Shown: positions 50,846-58,574 of the stretch, piece after piece
Numbering within the stretch: the first letter of the stretch is position 1
Layout: each line of letters opens with the position of its first letter
Assembly (NCBI GenBank): GCA_016223205.1
Contig: JACRPM010000006.1
Location: 1 to 64,000 of the forward strand
Reading direction: 5' to 3'
DNA: 64,000 nucleotides
Source: Candidatus Saganbacteria bacterium
GTDB taxonomy: Bacteria > Margulisbacteria > WOR-1 > XYC2-FULL-46-14 > WPAF01
Position numbers and translations under genes: made by a program
The notes under the pieces: generated by a model
The model's database searches: none
What the model saw: the letters and a program-made list of their open reading frames with translations, nothing else
Told to the model about the DNA's origin: nothing

Positions 50846-51586
50846 ATGTTAGATAGAGTAGGAGCGGTTGCAAGAAGAGTTGCAGAGAGGATGTTCAGGC
50901 GCGCTCCGCAGGTAGCGGGAGCAAGCGGGGGAAGCGTTCCTCCCCGCAGAACAGACTCCCACAGAATAGCATATGGTATAGCCGCCGGATTAGCAGCAAT
51001 GGCGGCTTGCAAAACCTATACCCCTCCGGATGTTATCTCCGATGTTCCGGCTTCCGTGGCAGATGCCGGTAGTTCCGATGCCGCGGTTACAGCGGCGGTC
51101 AGGGAATTGACCCATGCACCGGTTACCAGCATTTTTAAGGCCGGGGTTAACAGCACTCCGTTAAAGGTCAATCAGTCCACCGAAATTTCATTTGCTTTGC
51201 CCCAGGAGCTTAAGGATCTTTTTGGCAAGGTCAAATCTTTCGGGATCATCGGCACCCGGATGGACCAAAATAATCGCTCGCCTTTTTCGATCGACGGATT
51301 TAAAGAAGAAGATGGAACCGTATCAGCCTCGATCAAACCCCTGCGCGGCGCTTTTTCTTCGGCAGAGGATGCGGGCAACACCTGGCATCTGGTAGTAGGC
51401 CTGGGCGAAGGTGAAGAGGCCAAATATGCCTGGTATGAGTTCGTAGTAGCCGGAAGAACAACTTCCGATGATGCCGGCACTCGAGATGTTCGCAGAAGGG
51501 AAGATGCCGGAACGACAGAACGGGATATTCCTCGGCCCCCGAGAGAAGTAACTACTCGTGAAGCCGGAGTAAGGATCCGGCCGTAA
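50846..51586 (+). CDS. Lipoprotein, paralogue 2, with DAG-rich tail
   Basis: 246 residues. A 44-residue basic region (VARRVAERMFRRAP, SVPPRRTDSHR) precedes a hydrophobic stretch and lipobox LAAMAAC. The mature domain (LKVNQSTEISFALPQELKDLFGKVKSFGIIGTRMD, PLRGAFSSAEDAGNTWHLVVGLGEG) aligns well with the 50037 product, as does the tail (DAGTRDVRRREDAGT, ending VRIRP). Leads an operon with the giant barrel protein and the GH8 enzyme. The two lipoproteins, each behind a separate promoter, suggest duplication of a unit. Function unknown. Confidence 0.65.
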   Translation: MLDRVGAVARRVAERMFRRAPQVAGASGGSVPPRRTDSHRIAYGIAAGLAAMAACKTYTPPDVISDVPASVADAGSSDAAVTAAVRELTHAPVTSIFKAGVNSTPLKVNQSTEISFALPQELKDLFGKVKSFGIIGTRMDQNNRSPFSIDGFKEEDGTVSASIKPLRGAFSSAEDAGNTWHLVVGLGEGEEAKYAWYEFVVAGRTTSDDAGTRDVRRREDAGTTERDIPRPPREVTTREAGVRIRP

Positions 51587-51612
51587 TAAATGTTTTCCTG
51601 GAGGATGGTTAA

Positions 51613-54600
51613 ATGACAAGAATAGATCCGATTGGAAGAACCCTGCAGAATTATGCCGCGGCCGTGGCCGATTCGGATAATGTCGCCAGCGAAGAAGAAC
51701 TTAAAGAGAACGGATTGCCTGCTTCCCGGCAAATCCCCCAGAGCGACGACGATCGGGCGGTCAGTGCGGAGGAGCTGGAGGATTACCTTTTGGATCTGGC
51801 TTCCGCTCACGGCAGAACTATTACCATAGACAACCTGGATTACGCCGTGACCGATCCCGACAACACTATCACGGCCGCCTGCCAGACCTCGGCAGTCGAT
51901 ATTCAATCCATGCGGAGCGTGGTGGAGTTGCTGCAGATAATGATGTCCACCGGATCGTCAATTGGAGAAATCACCGGTTATTTAACTTATGAGGGAATGG
52001 AAGGGCATGACGATTCCTGCGGCGCCTTTTCTTTTATTGCCGCAAGCGGTCAGCTGATGAACGAATTGGCCGGATTCGAAGCTCCCGACAATCGGCCGGC
52101 TTTGGCGAATTTAATGATCAGGTCAATTGCCATCCGCATGGGAGGGCTTACCCGCGCTTTAAGAAACGGAATTCTGGGAACCCGCGGGAACGTGGCCGAT
52201 GATTCCTCTGCCAGAGAAAGTATCTTGCAGGGCATTCTATTGGACGTGGATTTATATCCTGTGATAGAGAATATTGATAATTTTATCTCAATTTTGAAAG
52301 ATAAAATTGAACAGCTAGAGCCCGGCAGCAGCATCTTGCCGGTTCTAAATGACCTCTATATTTTTGCTTTGATATTAAAGACGGCCGCCCATTTGGAAGA
52401 GGCCTTTATGGAAGTAGTGGGCGACGATCCGGAACGCAGTGGGAGGACCATAGATTTATATAGGAGGACCATCGGAAGTCTCATGTCGGCCTATATCGGA
52501 CAACGTCCGGAGTTGGCCGCGGTTTTATCGGATATGATAAAGAGCCTGTTGGAAGCTGTTTCTCAATTGGCGCCGGGCTGCCAAAACATACTTCCTCCCA
52601 TTCCCGAAATCCTTCCGGTGGACACTTCGGATGAAGAGCGGGTCGCACAGCTCGAAGCGGCATGGGGCGATTGGTTAATAAAAGCCAAAGCAGCATTAAT
52701 GGCCCAGGTGCGCACCACGCTGCCACCTATTGAGCAAGCGGAACAGGGGCCAACCACAACGGAAGTCACTTTTACCCCTATGTTCGTTGATGATATAAAC
52801 CTGATCACCAAAGATAAAGTCCAGGTCGTGGATTCTGCCACCGGCCAGCCCGTTGCCGGCATCGTTATAACGAACGTTAGGGCAGATGGGAACCGCTTGG
52901 TAGTTTCTTTAACTATTGATGAGGGCGTCCAGTTAGGAGATTATAGCGTCCACTTGATCGGTGTAGGATCTTGGCACAGCACGCAAATAACCGTTAGGCC
53001 TTCGATATCTGCGAATCTACCCCTTGATGGAGTAGATTTTTCCGTAACTGCGGAACACCAAGATATAGAAATTGCGGCCGTAAGCTTTGTAGAATCCAGC
53101 GGTGTTGAGGCTGCTCTTCTCCAGGCGGTGAGGGACCGCGCGGAACTGGTTCGCCTGGCCGAATCCACCGTCGAAGAACAATGGCTCGATCCCTTACAGG
53201 AAGATAACCTGGAATTCACCGCCCGCACTTACGGCACCTTTGCCGTCTCTCCCGATGTGGACCGCCAGGTGGCGGGCCAGCCGGACGGGGAAAAGGATAT
53301 TACCCTTGGCGGGGGAGTCGACGCCGCTTTCAGCGCCGGCTTTTTGACGGATAATTACCGCCTCCGGCTGGGTGTCCTCGGTCGCGGATTGTTCGAAGCC
53401 GCGCCCGGCGAAGGGCCCAATGCCGGAATGGCATCGTTGAGGGCTGGGTTCGCGGGAGCCAATCTCTATCCTTCTTTCATTCCTGAATTCAACCTGGGAT
53501 TCGGCTATCGCCACAGTTGGAGCGATGCCGATACCCCTTCGCATCCACAGGGAGACGCGCTTTCTTTCGACATCCAGGCAAGTGAGGTCTTTCCGCTTAC
53601 GTCGCGCTGGGGTCTGGGACTTACCACAGGATTTAGCGTGGATTACAGCGTCAACAGCGACACTTATGGTTGGGAGGAATGGCTGGTGCCGGCGGGAGCG
53701 CGCCTTCGGTATTCATCCGATGACGCGGCCCTGGACCTGGCCCTGGGATTCCTCTATAAATCCCGCGCGATGCGCGAGATGACCGGGATCGATTCCCATG
53801 CCAACGCACTCGAAAGCTACGGCTTTTTTGCCCAGGCGCGGGTCTATACCGGCCAGGGCGGGGGCAACTTCCTGCTTGATGCCGCATATCTCAATAATCC
53901 GGAAAGCGGCCGTGATTCCGCATCGGCCCGCCTGCAGTATATGTATCCTTTTGACAATTGGAGTTTAGGAGGCGGGGTGGATTTTGAACACCAGGATTAT
54001 CTGGGTCCCACGATCGACGACCTGCTCTTTAACCTAAAGGCGGAAGGAGAGGTATTGCCGGCATTCAATCTTTTCGGCCAGGTTTCCGCCGGACCCACCT
54101 GGATCGATTATCCTGAAGAAACATTAGAATCCCAATCCGGTGCGACCATTCAACTGACCCTGGGGGCAGCGATAGGCGGCAGTTCGTCCATAACCGATGA
54201 GCTCGAAGAGAGTTCACCCTCGGGTAATCCGATCCGGCTGACCGAAGAGCAATATTTAATGTCGGATACCGCCACCGGACGCGCCATCCTATTTGACGAT
54301 CCCTTTATCGCGCGGCTTTTTGGGATCGGGGCGCGCGACCTCAACAACGCCATTGCCCTGCGCTACCTGCTGGCCTTTAAGATGAACCTGCTTAAGGCGG
54401 ATTACACGCTCGATGAATCGCTTTTGCCGGCGGATATTTCCCGCGCCTTTACCGATGCCGATACCGAGGGTCCTTACGGCTATGGAGTAGGGGCGGCGGG
54501 GGGCGGAGAATTAATGCCTCCGCGGGGTGACGGCGTGTCCCTGGGAAGCGTGGCGCCGGTAGTCTGCTATTTGGGATATAATCCAGATCCGGAACACCAA

Positions 54601-55302
54601 GGCCTGGTCGACAACTATACACCTTATGATGCTCAATATAGGGATCGTTTTGAAGATGAGCTTTATATGTTCGAAGGACGCGGCGAGAAATTGCGCGTGC
54701 TCACCGTGGGGGCCAACCGCCGCTATGTGATAGAGCAAGAGGACCTGGCGGTCCGCCCGGTGCACGACGGCAATTCCATGACCGCGGATTTGATCGGCGC
54801 GGTGCTGGTGATGATCGAAGCCGACCAGCGTTTTGACCGGGTCTCGCTAGATATCTTCCTGGATAAGAAAGGGCTCGATAACCGCAGCCGCTGGGACCAC
54901 ATTTCCGAGTTCTTCGGCGGCACCCGGCGGGAATTTGTCAACCAATTGATGGCCGAACTCCAGGGTGAAGTAGTGGGCCAGGCCATGTGGGCCATAGTTA
55001 AATGGTCGCTCACCGAGCAAGGCAAACCTCTCGCAGAAGGAATAGAATCTATAGATGAAGATCAGGTGGAGCTGGTAATGCTCCAGGCCTACGATGAGCG
55101 CCTGCGCCAGATGCCAAGAAGGAGTGATGCCCAGCCTGTCCCGGCACCTACTCCAACCGCACCTGCGCCGGCACCCGCTCCGGTTGTACCCACGCTTCCA
55201 GCAGTTTCAGAGGAGCCAGATCTAGTTCCCGCGGTCTCACTCGCGGGCGGAGCTCCCGTCATTGAGACGGGAGCCGAACCTCCTGTCGGGAGGGTACTTT
55301 AA
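51613..55302 (+). CDS. Giant protein with beta-barrel-like middle region
   Basis: 1229 residues with no Sec signal: it starts MTRIDPIGRTLQNYAAAV. Residues 1-400 are helical and unrecognised. At ~385-540 comes a beta region. At ~555-880 it has repeated amphipathic strands like an outer-membrane barrel (YRLRLGVLGRGLFE, FNLGFGYRHSWSDAD, WGLGLTTGFSVDYSV, LDLALGFLYKS, YGFFAQARVYTG, FNLFGQVSAGPTW). The remainder is mixed, with a Pro-rich end (PVPAPTPTAPAPAPAPV). Ribosome binding site GGAGGATGG. A barrel in a protein without a signal peptide is odd and suggests either an internal assembly or a non-Sec signal. It overlaps the GH8 reading frame by 41 bases. Confidence 0.6.
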   Translation: MTRIDPIGRTLQNYAAAVADSDNVASEEELKENGLPASRQIPQSDDDRAVSAEELEDYLLDLASAHGRTITIDNLDYAVTDPDNTITAACQTSAVDIQSMRSVVELLQIMMSTGSSIGEITGYLTYEGMEGHDDSCGAFSFIAASGQLMNELAGFEAPDNRPALANLMIRSIAIRMGGLTRALRNGILGTRGNVADDSSARESILQGILLDVDLYPVIENIDNFISILKDKIEQLEPGSSILPVLNDLYIFALILKTAAHLEEAFMEVVGDDPERSGRTIDLYRRTIGSLMSAYIGQRPELAAVLSDMIKSLLEAVSQLAPGCQNILPPIPEILPVDTSDEERVAQLEAAWGDWLIKAKAALMAQVRTTLPPIEQAEQGPTTTEVTFTPMFVDDINLITKDKVQVVDSATGQPVAGIVITNVRADGNRLVVSLTIDEGVQLGDYSVHLIGVGSWHSTQITVRPSISANLPLDGVDFSVTAEHQDIEIAAVSFVESSGVEAALLQAVRDRAELVRLAESTVEEQWLDPLQEDNLEFTARTYGTFAVSPDVDRQVAGQPDGEKDITLGGGVDAAFSAGFLTDNYRLRLGVLGRGLFEAAPGEGPNAGMASLRAGFAGANLYPSFIPEFNLGFGYRHSWSDADTPSHPQGDALSFDIQASEVFPLTSRWGLGLTTGFSVDYSVNSDTYGWEEWLVPAGARLRYSSDDAALDLALGFLYKSRAMREMTGIDSHANALESYGFFAQARVYTGQGGGNFLLDAAYLNNPESGRDSASARLQYMYPFDNWSLGGGVDFEHQDYLGPTIDDLLFNLKAEGEVLPAFNLFGQVSAGPTWIDYPEETLESQSGATIQLTLGAAIGGSSSITDELEESSPSGNPIRLTEEQYLMSDTATGRAILFDDPFIARLFGIGARDLNNAIALRYLLAFKMNLLKADYTLDESLLPADISRAFTDADTEGPYGYGVGAAGGGELMPPRGDGVSLGSVAPVVCYLGYNPDPEHQGLVDNYTPYDAQYRDRFEDELYMFEGRGEKLRVLTVGANRRYVIEQEDLAVRPVHDGNSMTADLIGAVLVMIEADQRFDRVSLDIFLDKKGLDNRSRWDHISEFFGGTRREFVNQLMAELQGEVVGQAMWAIVKWSLTEQGKPLAEGIESIDEDQVELVMLQAYDERLRQMPRRSDAQPVPAPTPTAPAPAPAPVVPTLPAVSEEPDLVPAVSLAGGAPVIETGAEPPVGRVL

Positions 55303-56932
55303 CCCGGCCCAACTGCTGACGGTTTGGAGCGCGCTCTATACCAATAGATATCTGACCCCGGTCGGCTCGACCGGCGCCTTGCTCGTCACCGATCCTTCCA
55401 CTTCTGAATCCGAAATGACGCACCGCACCTCCGAGGGCCTCGGTTATGGGATGCTGATCTCCTCTCTTCTGGCTTCCACTCAAGATCAAGATCTGGCAAA
55501 ACTTCAGGAGCAATTCGACGGTATGCTTATAGCAGTTCGGGAAGCGATGCGCCTGGGGGAAGGATTGCCGGCCTGGTCGCTGGATATCCGCAACGGCGAA
55601 ATAGTTTTAAACGATGCCCACCCCGATTGGGGACCGCAGAACTCCGCCACTGACGCGGAACTGGATATCTGGTTCGCTTTAAAATTAGCCCTGGATCTGG
55701 TGGCGCAGGGAAAATGGCAAAGCAACCCGCAATATCAAGAGATCAAAGATAAGATCAAGGAATTGATCAAGGATCGCGCCGTTACCGATCTGGGAAACGA
55801 TCAGTTGGTGCTCGATCCTTCCGAAGATTGGGGTTCCCGGTCGGGACAGGTACACTTGAATCCTTCCTATTTGAGGATCGCTTATTTTAAAATGATGGCC
55901 GAGGAAAGCACCGGCGAAGAAAGAACTTTTTTCGAGGAACTGGCTCGCGACAGCTTAACGGTCTTGAACAACATCTATGACCGCTACGGCGACATCCCGG
56001 ATTGGGTGGAAGTCAGGGGCGGCGATTTAAGGGTATCAGATTCCGAGACCCCCGGCCATTTAACGGAACCGCGCTTTGATAGCTTGCGTTGGCCGATCGG
56101 AGTGGCCATGTCCGCGATCCTGTTTAACGATCAGGAAGCCAGGGAATTCTGCCGTAAAGTTTTGGAAAAAGCCGGCACTGATTCTTCCATTATCTGGCAG
56201 ACGAGCGGAACCGATCAGGCGGACAATGCTATGGCATACCTGGTGGCCTTAGGAAGCGGGGAGGAGAGATTGATCGAGGCCTATTCTGCGAAGGTGAAGG
56301 GGTACTTTAATTCAAATTCATTCGGGGAAGCCGAAAGATATTTCAATAATTCTTTGCCTCTAATAGCATTGCTTTTGGCCGAATACATGAGACGGCAGCC
56401 TCCAGCGGTCGTTCAGCCTGTCCCTACTCCCGCTCCGCTCATGGACCCCGCTTTGGCCGCGAGCATGCGCGAATCCGCGATGCATCCTACTGTTGGAACG
56501 GTCCATACCGGCAGGCCGATGGTTGGCGGACAAGCGGTCTCACAATCGAGCGACGTGGGCGAAGAGTTGACCGCCAAATTAGAAGCTATTGTTCAACCAT
56601 TGATTTCGTCCTCTAGCGAATTGCAGGCCGGACAGGTCATTCGTGTAAAAGTAAATGTCCATTTTCAACGGGACGAATCAGGTGAGTGGGTGAGCGGCCA
56701 GGTGACTTTTCCTGATGTGGTCACGGGAGAGGAAAGCCGGCGGCCGATCGACCGGTCGGTCCTGGATAGCATCCAAGCGGCGGTGAACGCGGCTAATATT
56801 TCATTGGCTCCGATCTCCGACCAGGATAAACAGGATCTTTACAAATTGTCCGGATTGGCCAACCTGACATCAGATTATCAACAGACCGGCGTCATCATCA
56901 ATTTTGATTTCCCTATTTTGGCCGATAATTGA
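55262..56932 (+). CDS. GH8-family glycosidase
   Basis: Residues ~10-380 form a GH8 (alpha/alpha)6 domain (endoglucanase, chitosanase, licheninase and reducing-end xylanase family): acid Glu58 in TSEGLGYGMLIS, Asp131/Asp135 in SATDAELDIWFAL (base region), LNPSYLRIAYF and WPIGVAMSAILF. A Pro-rich linker and a beta-type C-terminal domain (VIRVKVNVHFQRDESGEWVSGQVTF) follow. There is no signal peptide. The frame opens at 55226 and TTG 55262, in the last 41 bases of the upstream gene, is the first reasonable start, so translation is coupled or, less likely, the two frames are joined by a frameshift. Substrate is not known. Confidence 0.8.
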   Translation: MRREPNLLSGGYFNPAQLLTVWSALYTNRYLTPVGSTGALLVTDPSTSESEMTHRTSEGLGYGMLISSLLASTQDQDLAKLQEQFDGMLIAVREAMRLGEGLPAWSLDIRNGEIVLNDAHPDWGPQNSATDAELDIWFALKLALDLVAQGKWQSNPQYQEIKDKIKELIKDRAVTDLGNDQLVLDPSEDWGSRSGQVHLNPSYLRIAYFKMMAEESTGEERTFFEELARDSLTVLNNIYDRYGDIPDWVEVRGGDLRVSDSETPGHLTEPRFDSLRWPIGVAMSAILFNDQEAREFCRKVLEKAGTDSSIIWQTSGTDQADNAMAYLVALGSGEERLIEAYSAKVKGYFNSNSFGEAERYFNNSLPLIALLLAEYMRRQPPAVVQPVPTPAPLMDPALAASMRESAMHPTVGTVHTGRPMVGGQAVSQSSDVGEELTAKLEAIVQPLISSSSELQAGQVIRVKVNVHFQRDESGEWVSGQVTFPDVVTGEESRRPIDRSVLDSIQAAVNAANISLAPISDQDKQDLYKLSGLANLTSDYQQTGVIINFDFPILADN

Positions 56933-56938
56933 TATAAT
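56933..56938 (+). promoter_or_regulatory. TATAAT -10 box of smpB
   Basis: TGATATAATAG contains TATAAT at 56933-56938, 7 bases before GTG 56945. No convincing -35 was found. The spacing predicts that transcription begins at the GTG, so smpB would be leaderless. It overlaps the stop of the GH8 gene. Confidence 0.5.
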
Positions 56939-56944
56939 AGCTAA

Positions 56945-57412
56945 GTGTCGGGAAAGAAATACTTCAAGCTGATCGCGGAGAACCGCAAGGCCTTCTTCGA
57001 TTACCATATCCTCGAAACCTTCAAAGCGGGAATAGAACTTTTGGGCTCCGAAGTGAAATCCCTGCGCCTGGGACGGGTCAACCTCAAAGATAGTTTTGCC
57101 CGCCTGGAGAGCGGCCAGATATTGCTATATAATATGCACATCAGCCCTTATGAGAAAGCGAGGTCGGGGCTCGATCCTCTGCGCAAGCGGAAGCTGCTCT
57201 TGAACCGAGCAGAGATGAAGAAGCTCTACGGCAAGGTGGCGGAGAAGGGCTTGACCCTGGTGCCTTTGAAATTGTATTTTGAGGGGGATTGGGCTAAAAT
57301 AGACCTGGCGGTGGGGAAGGCCAAAAAGAAATTTGAAAAAAGAACGAAATTACGGAAAGAAGCTGTCGAAAAAGAAGTAGAGAGGGAATTCAAAGAGAAG
57401 TTGCTAAAATGA
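56945..57412 (+). CDS. smpB: SsrA-binding protein SmpB
   Basis: 155 residues, the usual length. It binds tmRNA and brings it to stalled ribosomes. Typical segments: KKYFKLIAENRKAFFDYHIL, FKAGIELLGSEVKSLRLGRVNLKDSFA, YNMHISPYEKA, LLLNRAEMKKLYGKV and LVPLKLYFEGDWAKIDLAVGKAKKKFEKR, with the basic C-terminal helix. The tmRNA gene lies 650 bases downstream in the same direction with two small genes between. GTG is the only in-frame start near TATAAT. It overlaps the next gene by 4 bases. Confidence 0.97.
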   Translation: MSGKKYFKLIAENRKAFFDYHILETFKAGIELLGSEVKSLRLGRVNLKDSFARLESGQILLYNMHISPYEKARSGLDPLRKRKLLLNRAEMKKLYGKVAEKGLTLVPLKLYFEGDWAKIDLAVGKAKKKFEKRTKLRKEAVEKEVEREFKEKLLK

Positions 57413-57603
57413 CGGAAATACAGAAAACACAAGGCAAGACCTATACCGCCAAGGATGTCCTGCTCGAGGCGCAGAAAGCCATGCGCCGGGAGCTCGAATC
57501 CATGCAGGGACGCCCCTTGACCAAAAAAGAGAACGAGCAATTGGAACGCGTGGCCCAGAGCTTGACGGTCGACACATTAAAGAACATGGGAATAAAGGTG
57601 TAA
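57409..57603 (+). CDS. Small conserved-type protein, unknown
   Basis: 64 residues overlapping the end of smpB by ATGA. It is helical and charged (AKDVLLEAQKAMRRELESMQ, LTKKENEQLERVAQSL) with no cysteines or membrane segment. It looks like a genuine coupled gene in the smpB-ssrA unit. Function unknown. Confidence 0.6.
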   Translation: MTEIQKTQGKTYTAKDVLLEAQKAMRRELESMQGRPLTKKENEQLERVAQSLTVDTLKNMGIKV

Positions 57604-57607
57604 TTAT

Positions 57608-58072
57608 ATGGTAAGAGTACCCGGACAGGGCCCGCACGTTCCGCCTCCTATCCCGCCCAAAGATATCAAGCCGGCCAAGGCGGCGGAAGAAGAAGTCCGC
57701 CCGCAGGCGCCCAAGGCCCCGCTTCCCGGAGAGCAGATAGGGAAGGGGCCGGAGCTCGACGCGCGGGCGATCGCGGTGCGCATGGCGGTTTTGGCGGCCG
57801 AAGCCAAGGAAAAGGAGCTTAAGTTCGAGGAGATCATCCAGCGGGTGATCGACGAGACGGGCATGACCAACCCGCAAGAAGCGCTCGAAGAAGCCAACCG
57901 CAAAATGCAAAAAGAGATCGAAGATGTTTTGGAAGAGATCAAGTCCAACAAAGACCTCATGGAAGAGGCCGAGGCCTGGGAGCTTTTCGGCCGCATCCTC
58001 GAGCACGAACTCAATCAGGAGCAGATCGAGAACTTTTTGGGGCTTATCAAGGAACACATCAAGGGGCTGTAA
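57608..58072 (+). CDS. Helical protein with proline-rich start, unknown
   Basis: 154 residues, four bases after the preceding stop. The first 50 residues are Pro/Lys rich (VRVPGQGPHVPPPIPPKDIK); the rest is alpha-helical and acidic (EANRKMQKEIEDVLEEIKSN, LNQEQIENFLGLIKEHIKGL). The 3' end, from 58063, overlaps the 5' acceptor arm of the tmRNA gene by 10 bases. Function unknown. Confidence 0.6.
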   Translation: MVRVPGQGPHVPPPIPPKDIKPAKAAEEEVRPQAPKAPLPGEQIGKGPELDARAIAVRMAVLAAEAKEKELKFEEIIQRVIDETGMTNPQEALEEANRKMQKEIEDVLEEIKSNKDLMEEAEAWELFGRILEHELNQEQIENFLGLIKEHIKGL

Positions 58073-58466
58073 GGGTTTTGACGGGGAGGTTTGGGGTACG
58101 GGCTGCGAGCCGAGGATGTCATCTAACCTCGTAAAATATGGTGGCAAAACAAATAAACGCAGACGTCAAGTCCGCACTCGCAGGGGTCGTGTGGATGAAA
58201 GATGCCACTCCGGCCTTTGCGATGGCTTCCTAATAAAATAGGTTAGCCGCGCTGGCCGGTTTTGCCGATAGGGTCGGATAACCAGCGTTATAATATCGGA
58301 TACCCGGCCGGATCTTTCTGCAGTTCGGCCGGGGAAAAAATATGCGGGATCACCTCCAAAAGTCCCCGCTTCGGGACAACCTGGAGGGACAACTAAATTG
58401 AAGCTACGCTCGTAGCGGCCTGTACAGCTGCCCCTCCGGACGCGGGTTCGACTCCCGCCAGCTCCA
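58063..58466 (+). ncRNA. ssrA: tmRNA (SsrA)
   Basis: tmRNA frees stalled ribosomes by adding a degradation tag. The 5' part GGGGCTG...TTTTGACGGGGAGG and the 3' part GACGCGGGTTCGACTCCCGCCAGCTCCA form the tRNA-like domain; acceptor strands GGGGCTG (58063) and CAGCTCC (58459-58465) pair, with A58466 as discriminator. CCA is not encoded. The GCCGAGGATG and CCTCGTAAAA region matches the pseudoknot region of other tmRNAs. A tag frame starting at GCA 58144 reads 29 codons to TAA 58231, just before a GGCTNCCTA/TAGG hairpin. The tag ends PAFAMAS rather than the usual ALAA. Promoter probably lies upstream within the smpB unit. Confidence 0.9.
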
Positions 58467-58536
58467 TTCTCCTTCGCTCCGATGCTTCGATCGGAGCTTC
58501 GGAGAATTAACCCTCCGAAGCTTCAGCGAAGGAGGG
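58467..58536 (+). terminator. Hairpin pair with alternative pairings after tmRNA
   Basis: TTCTCC...CTCCGAT pairs with ATCGGAG...GGAGAA (58467-58506), and CCCTCC pairs with GGAGGG (58511-58536). CTCCTTCGCT (58469-58478) can also pair perfectly with AGCGAAGGAG (58525-58534). It may terminate tmRNA or be a dispersed palindromic repeat; it ends just before the -35 of the pil promoter. Confidence 0.5.
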
Positions 58537-58537
58537 G

Positions 58538-58565
58538 TTGACTTCCCTTTTTTACCTCGTATAAT
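58538..58565 (+). promoter_or_regulatory. Sigma70-type promoter of the type IV pilus operon
   Basis: TTGACT (58538-58543), a 16-base spacer and TATAAT (58560-58565). ATG 58575 is 9 bases after the -10 and has no ribosome binding site, so the leader is at most a few bases. Confidence 0.75.
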
Positions 58566-58574
58566 ATACAGAAC

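Noticed and set aside
56915-56940. A sigma28-like promoter at GGCCGATAATTG before smpB
   Set aside because: CCGATAA is present by chance in the GH8 end but no TGAAA lies 16 bases upstream; the TATAAT seven bases before the GTG explains the start better.
58083-58240. Second open frame inside the tmRNA (reads KTNKRRRQVRT and on to a stop after FLIK)
   Set aside because: It resembles the KTN start of some Firmicute tags but is far too basic and cysteine-containing and has no ALAA-like end; the neighbouring frame starting AKQIN fits better with the TAA before the stem.
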